From NCBI GenBank assembly GCA_022785155.1, contig JALFRH010000088.1:1-9644 (forward strand): 9,644 bases of DNA. Direction: 5' to 3'. Numbering within the stretch: the stretch's first letter is position 1; each line of letters begins with the position of its first letter. Positions 6,529 through 9,644 of this stretch are shown here, in pieces. Source of the stretch: Spirochaetales bacterium (GTDB lineage: Bacteria; Spirochaetota; Spirochaetia; Sphaerochaetales; Sphaerochaetaceae). The notes beneath the pieces are model-generated. The model ran no database searches. It saw only the letters and a program-made list of their open reading frames with translations, and was not told the DNA's origin. Both the position numbers and the translations under genes were made by a program.

Positions 6529-7118
6529 TGGGACCTCTTGGACAAAATTCTATCACAATACTCATTCACTTGTCGAGAAAGTGATAATTTATCACCACTA
6601 TTATTGATTATTGTTACCTTCACATTGTCCCCATTAAGTGTGGAACCTATGTCTTTTTGGCTTTCGTTTCTCTTTTCAAAAGCCTCGGGAGTTATTCCAT
6701 CCCTCTTTACGGCCCTTTTGAGCCTTTCTGAGTATGGAGAGGAAACCAAGACCACTTCATCGCAGTATGGGACAAAGCCCATCTTCTCAAGTATTGCTGC
6801 ATTGATGACTCCGATCTTCCCCTCTTTCTCAGCCTCCCTGCACATTCTCAGTGTTTCACTTACCATCCAAGGATGGGAAATGGAGTTGAGTTTCTCCAAC
6901 TTCTCTTTATCGGAGAAGACAATGGGCCCCAGTTTTTTTCTATCCACCTTTCCATCTCTCAGGATATCCTCTCCAAAAGCATCCACCAACTTATCTTTGT
7001 TTACATCCAGGGCAATGTGACCCAGATGGTCCTCGTCGATGACCAGAAACTCATCCCCGAACATATGGGAGACATAATCTTTTCCTGAGCAGCTTTTTCC
7101 AGTAAGACCGATTATCAT
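6525..7118 (-). CDS. coaE: Dephospho-CoA kinase, divergent
   Basis: Catalyses the last step of coenzyme A synthesis, ATP-dependent phosphorylation of the 3'-hydroxyl of dephospho-CoA, in the cytoplasm. The 197-residue product has a P-loop at 4-14 (GLTGKSCSGKD), IDEDHLGH at 27-34 with acidic catalytic candidates, the ISHP motif at 80-83, Arg-rich lid residues (RLKRAVKRDGIT, 132-143), RNESQ at 150-154 and a conserved NN pair at 172-173. This is the CoaE layout and near its usual length (E. coli 206 aa). The P-loop residue after the lysine is Asp rather than Ser or Thr. The frame opens at a TTG at 7136, but the ATG at 7116-7118 gives the normal family N-terminus, shares one base with the polA stop (TGATG) and follows a G-rich GGGGGGAT site, so I chose it. 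The gene lies between polA and the coiled-coil protein gene, with overlaps at both ends. Confidence 0.88.
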   Translation of the reverse strand: MIIGLTGKSCSGKDYVSHMFGDEFLVIDEDHLGHIALDVNKDKLVDAFGEDILRDGKVDRKKLGPIVFSDKEKLEKLNSISHPWMVSETLRMCREAEKEGKIGVINAAILEKMGFVPYCDEVVLVSSPYSERLKRAVKRDGITPEAFEKRNESQKDIGSTLNGDNVKVTIINNSGDKLSLSRQVNEYCDRILSKRSQ

Positions 7119-9644
7119 CAGTGCATATCCCCCCAACTATATCCACGTTCAACCGAGGAGCGGAGAGGAACAGGAAGCTTCACCACATTCTCCATCTTTT
7201 CCTTGATAAGCTTCTCCACTTCATCCGCTTCATCCAGTGGAACCTGGAATATCAATTCATCATGGACCTGAAGAAGGAGTTTGGTCTTATACTTTCCTTC
7301 CTTCAATGCACCATCCACGCTTATCATGGCTTTTTTCATGATCTCTGCAGCAGTACCCTGGATCACAGTGTTTACAGCAGTCCTCTCTGCAGCAGCCTTC
7401 TCTGTTTTGTTCCTGCTGTTTATTCCCGTTATTTCACGCATGTGGCCCCAATATGTGGAGACATAGCCCTTTTCTTCGGCACTCTTCACCGTAGCCTCCA
7501 CAAATTGTCTGACTCCGCTGTAACGTTGGAAATACTTGTCTATGAACTCCTTGGCCTCGCTTCTGGTAATACCCAGTTCATTGGAGAGCCTGAAGGCGCT
7601 CATACCATACATAATGCCGAAGTTAATGGTTTTGGCCACTCTTCTCTCATGGGGATTCACTTCCTCCACGGGTTTTTCATATATCAAGGCGGCAGTGTAT
7701 TTATGTACGTCTTCTCCGGAAAGGAAGGCTTCCATCAAACCAGGGTCCTTGGCCATCCAAGAGAGCACCACCAACTCGATCTGGGAGTAGTCCGCACTTA
7801 TGAAGATATTCCCTTCTCCAGGGACAAAGGCGTTTCTGATCAAACGGCCTTCATCCGTCCTTACAGGAATATTCTGGAGGTTGGGGTTTCTGGAGGAAAG
7901 ACGACCTGTAGCAGTTCCTGTCTGCAAGAACGAAGTATGTATCCTGCCGTTCCCGTCGGCCAAAGAAGGAAGAACATCGATATATGTGCTCTTCAGCTTT
8001 GACAGGGCCCTATACTCCAATATCATCCCAATAATCGGATCTCCAGTACCTATCAATCCCTCCAAAGTCGCTGTATCTGTAGAGTATCCACGCTGGGTTT
8101 TCTTTCCTGGAGGAAGCTTCCTTTCCTCAAACAGAAGGGATGAAAGCTGGAGAGTGGAGTTTATGTTGAATTCATACCCGGCCTCTTTGTATATGGAAGA
8201 GACAAGATCCTGGATTCTATTGTCCGTCTTGGTCTTGAGCTCATTCATCTTCTCTTCAGAAATCAGGATACCGTTGTCCTCCATTTCCGAAAGAATAGGA
8301 ATAAGGGGAATCTCCATGGAGACATAGGCATCCCATAGTCCTTTTTCATGGAGTCTTCTTCCCAAGACCCTTGAAAGACGGTGTATGTAATCAGCCCTCA
8401 AGTTTGTGTATCTGGCCTTTTCTTCCAAGGACAGGGACTCCACACTTCTATCTCCACATAGATCTGGAAGGGACAATAGTGTCTGTGAAAAATATCTGGA
8501 AACTGTGAAGTCCAAGGAAAATACTCCTTCATTGGAGTTCACCATCCAAGCCTGGATCATGGTGTCTGAAGAGAAGGATAGATGAATAGACAGGTTCCTA
8601 GATCTTTCAAGCTGTGACTTCACGGAATGGGAAATGACCCTCATTTTTCCATTCAGATACTTTTCTGCAATCAAAGCGAAATCTGAAACCTCGAGGCCGT
8701 TTTCCCCAAAGGGGATGAAGAAGGCCTTAAGTGGCTCCAGAGATAAAGAGACACCCAATACAGGAGACGTAGGAAGGTATCCATCGGACAGGAACTCCAA
8801 GGCCACCTCCTGGGAAGAGAACATCAGAGCCTTCTCAAGCCTCTTCTCCACTTCGGTCTTGTCAGAGAGGATTTCGTAGCTTCCCTTTTCCAAAAGATAC
8901 TTCTCGCCTTCAGTCAACAAAGGCTCTATCCGGGACGTCTCCTCCTCAGCCCTATCCATATAGGCGGATTTTCCCTCTCCTCCGTTTTTCTTGGCAGAGG
9001 CCAAGGACGCTATTCTCTTCATATCCCTGGATACAAAGTCATCCACCGCAGAGGGAATATCGAAGGAAGATATTCTCATCGCCTCAAGGTCGAAGCCCTC
9101 GGGAGAAGCATCGAAACGGAGTTTGATCAATGTCCTTGATAGCTCGATGGTATCTCTGGCGTTTTCCAGGGCTTTCTTCATGCCTGTGGAAAGGGAGTCC
9201 AAATGACGATACACCCCATCAAGGGTCAAATACTCGGTGAGAAGCTTTACCGCACCCTTTTCTCCAATTCCCTTTACTCCAGGTACGTTATCGGAAGTAT
9301 CACCAAGGATGGTAAGGTAATCCACAATCTGCTCTGGATATACTCCGTAGAACTCCTTCACCCCCTCCCTATCCATAAATACATATTTTTTCTCACCATT
9401 CTTCTTTGGAGGCCTAAGGGCGGTTATATGGTCTCCCACCAGCTGACAAAGGTCCTTGTCTCCTGTAACGATGACTACATTCCAACCATTGTCGTTGGCC
9501 CAGGAAGAAAGGGATGCCATAATGTCATCAGCCTCAAATCCGACCTTGGATAGTACTGGTATCTTGATTTTAGCCAAAGTATCCCTGATAGGCTGGACCT
9601 GGGCATGGAGATCCTGGGGTGCAGACTCCCTGTTGGCTTTATAT
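7118..9644 (-). CDS. polA: DNA polymerase I, 5' end beyond the right edge
   Basis: Repair and Okazaki-fragment-processing polymerase. 841 residues are visible. Comparison with E. coli suggests about 75 N-terminal residues lie outside the window. The visible part opens in the 5'-nuclease domain (YKANR, GFEADD, TGDKDLCQLV, GDTSDNVPGVKGIGEKGA). A degenerate 3'-5' exonuclease domain follows, then the full polymerase domain: SRNPNLQNIPVRT, motif A DYSQIEL (Asp codon 7790-7792), motif B RRVAKTINFGIMYG and motif C VHDE (7257-7268). The exonuclease metal ligands are not conserved: the DTET site reads EFLS (8786-8797), the second-site Asp aligns with Gln (8612-8614), and the third-site Asp with Arg (8396-8398), so proofreading is probably absent. 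Motif A has Val where nearly all family A enzymes have Arg. An apparent start at 9577 (TTG) is not the real one, because the frame continues with family-like sequence to the edge. It is the first visible gene of a coupled operon with coaE. Confidence 0.96.
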   Translation of the reverse strand, partial: YKANRESAPQDLHAQVQPIRDTLAKIKIPVLSKVGFEADDIMASLSSWANDNGWNVVIVTGDKDLCQLVGDHITALRPPKKNGEKKYVFMDREGVKEFYGVYPEQIVDYLTILGDTSDNVPGVKGIGEKGAVKLLTEYLTLDGVYRHLDSLSTGMKKALENARDTIELSRTLIKLRFDASPEGFDLEAMRISSFDIPSAVDDFVSRDMKRIASLASAKKNGGEGKSAYMDRAEEETSRIEPLLTEGEKYLLEKGSYEILSDKTEVEKRLEKALMFSSQEVALEFLSDGYLPTSPVLGVSLSLEPLKAFFIPFGENGLEVSDFALIAEKYLNGKMRVISHSVKSQLERSRNLSIHLSFSSDTMIQAWMVNSNEGVFSLDFTVSRYFSQTLLSLPDLCGDRSVESLSLEEKARYTNLRADYIHRLSRVLGRRLHEKGLWDAYVSMEIPLIPILSEMEDNGILISEEKMNELKTKTDNRIQDLVSSIYKEAGYEFNINSTLQLSSLLFEERKLPPGKKTQRGYSTDTATLEGLIGTGDPIIGMILEYRALSKLKSTYIDVLPSLADGNGRIHTSFLQTGTATGRLSSRNPNLQNIPVRTDEGRLIRNAFVPGEGNIFISADYSQIELVVLSWMAKDPGLMEAFLSGEDVHKYTAALIYEKPVEEVNPHERRVAKTINFGIMYGMSAFRLSNELGITRSEAKEFIDKYFQRYSGVRQFVEATVKSAEEKGYVSTYWGHMREITGINSRNKTEKAAAERTAVNTVIQGTAAEIMKKAMISVDGALKEGKYKTKLLLQVHDELIFQVPLDEADEVEKLIKEKMENVVKLPVPLRSSVERGYSWGDMH

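Noticed and set aside
7119..7136. TTG at 7136 as the coaE start
   Set aside because: It adds six residues not found in the family, while the ATG at 7118 gives the canonical N-terminus and a one-base coupling with the polA stop.
7121..8002. Long plus-strand open frame (293 codons) opposite polA
   Set aside because: It lies entirely antisense to conserved polymerase sequence, has no recognisable domain and is rich in His, Ser and Phe as expected from a mirrored frame.
1..9644. CRISPR array, tRNA, rRNA, phage or defence genes
   Set aside because: No spaced direct repeats, cloverleaf-like sequence, or integrase, transposase or defence protein motifs were seen on either strand. This is reading by eye, not a search.

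Overview
This is a bacterial window of moderate GC content. It is densely coded, mostly on the minus strand, and carries seven apparently intact or edge-cut protein genes plus one decayed gene. Nothing in it fixes the organism. The gene set (compact lysine-2,3-aminomutase-like enzyme, SLC45/GPH-like transporter, a polA-coaE pair with a divergent P-loop) reminds me of host-associated spirochaetes such as treponemes, but that is recollection and low confidence. I see no phage, plasmid, CRISPR or defence locus and no rRNA or tRNA gene.

Left part (1-3245, minus strand). A peptidase M20 amidohydrolase runs off the left edge. It has lost its N-terminus and has an in-frame TAG, so it is called a pseudogene. 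Its broken 5' end abuts a compact multi-hairpin element (880-960) that looks like a leftover end of an IS200/IS605-type element. Next come a terminator, deoD (purine nucleoside phosphorylase), an intercistronic terminator-like hairpin, and a 12-helix MFS transporter with a good sigma-70 promoter. The transporter and deoD probably form one unit with attenuated read-through, so a role in nucleoside or sugar uptake followed by phosphorolysis is plausible but unproven.

Middle (3246-5613). A short divergent regulatory region with an inverted repeat separates the transporter from a plus-strand radical-SAM gene of the lysine 2,3-aminomutase (KamA) family. That gene converges on, and overlaps by 4 bp, a minus-strand M20 deacylase of the YgeY/ArgE/DapE type. 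A near-perfect UUCG-loop terminator lies just upstream of the deacylase.

Right part (5614-9644, minus strand). polA (5' end off the window), coaE and an unrecognised membrane-anchored coiled-coil protein overlap at their start and stop codons. They read as one translationally coupled operon ending at the UUCG terminator. The polymerase keeps 5'-nuclease and polymerase motifs, but its proofreading residues are replaced and it has an unusual motif A. The coiled-coil protein holds four exact 11-residue repeats.

The only stretches without a gene are short: about 130 bp at 877-1007, 87 bp at 1719-1805, 107 bp at 3246-3352 and 81 bp at 5533-5613. I found no convincing new biological system. The points most worth checking are the hairpin element at 880-960, the hendecad protein, and the polymerase motif A change.
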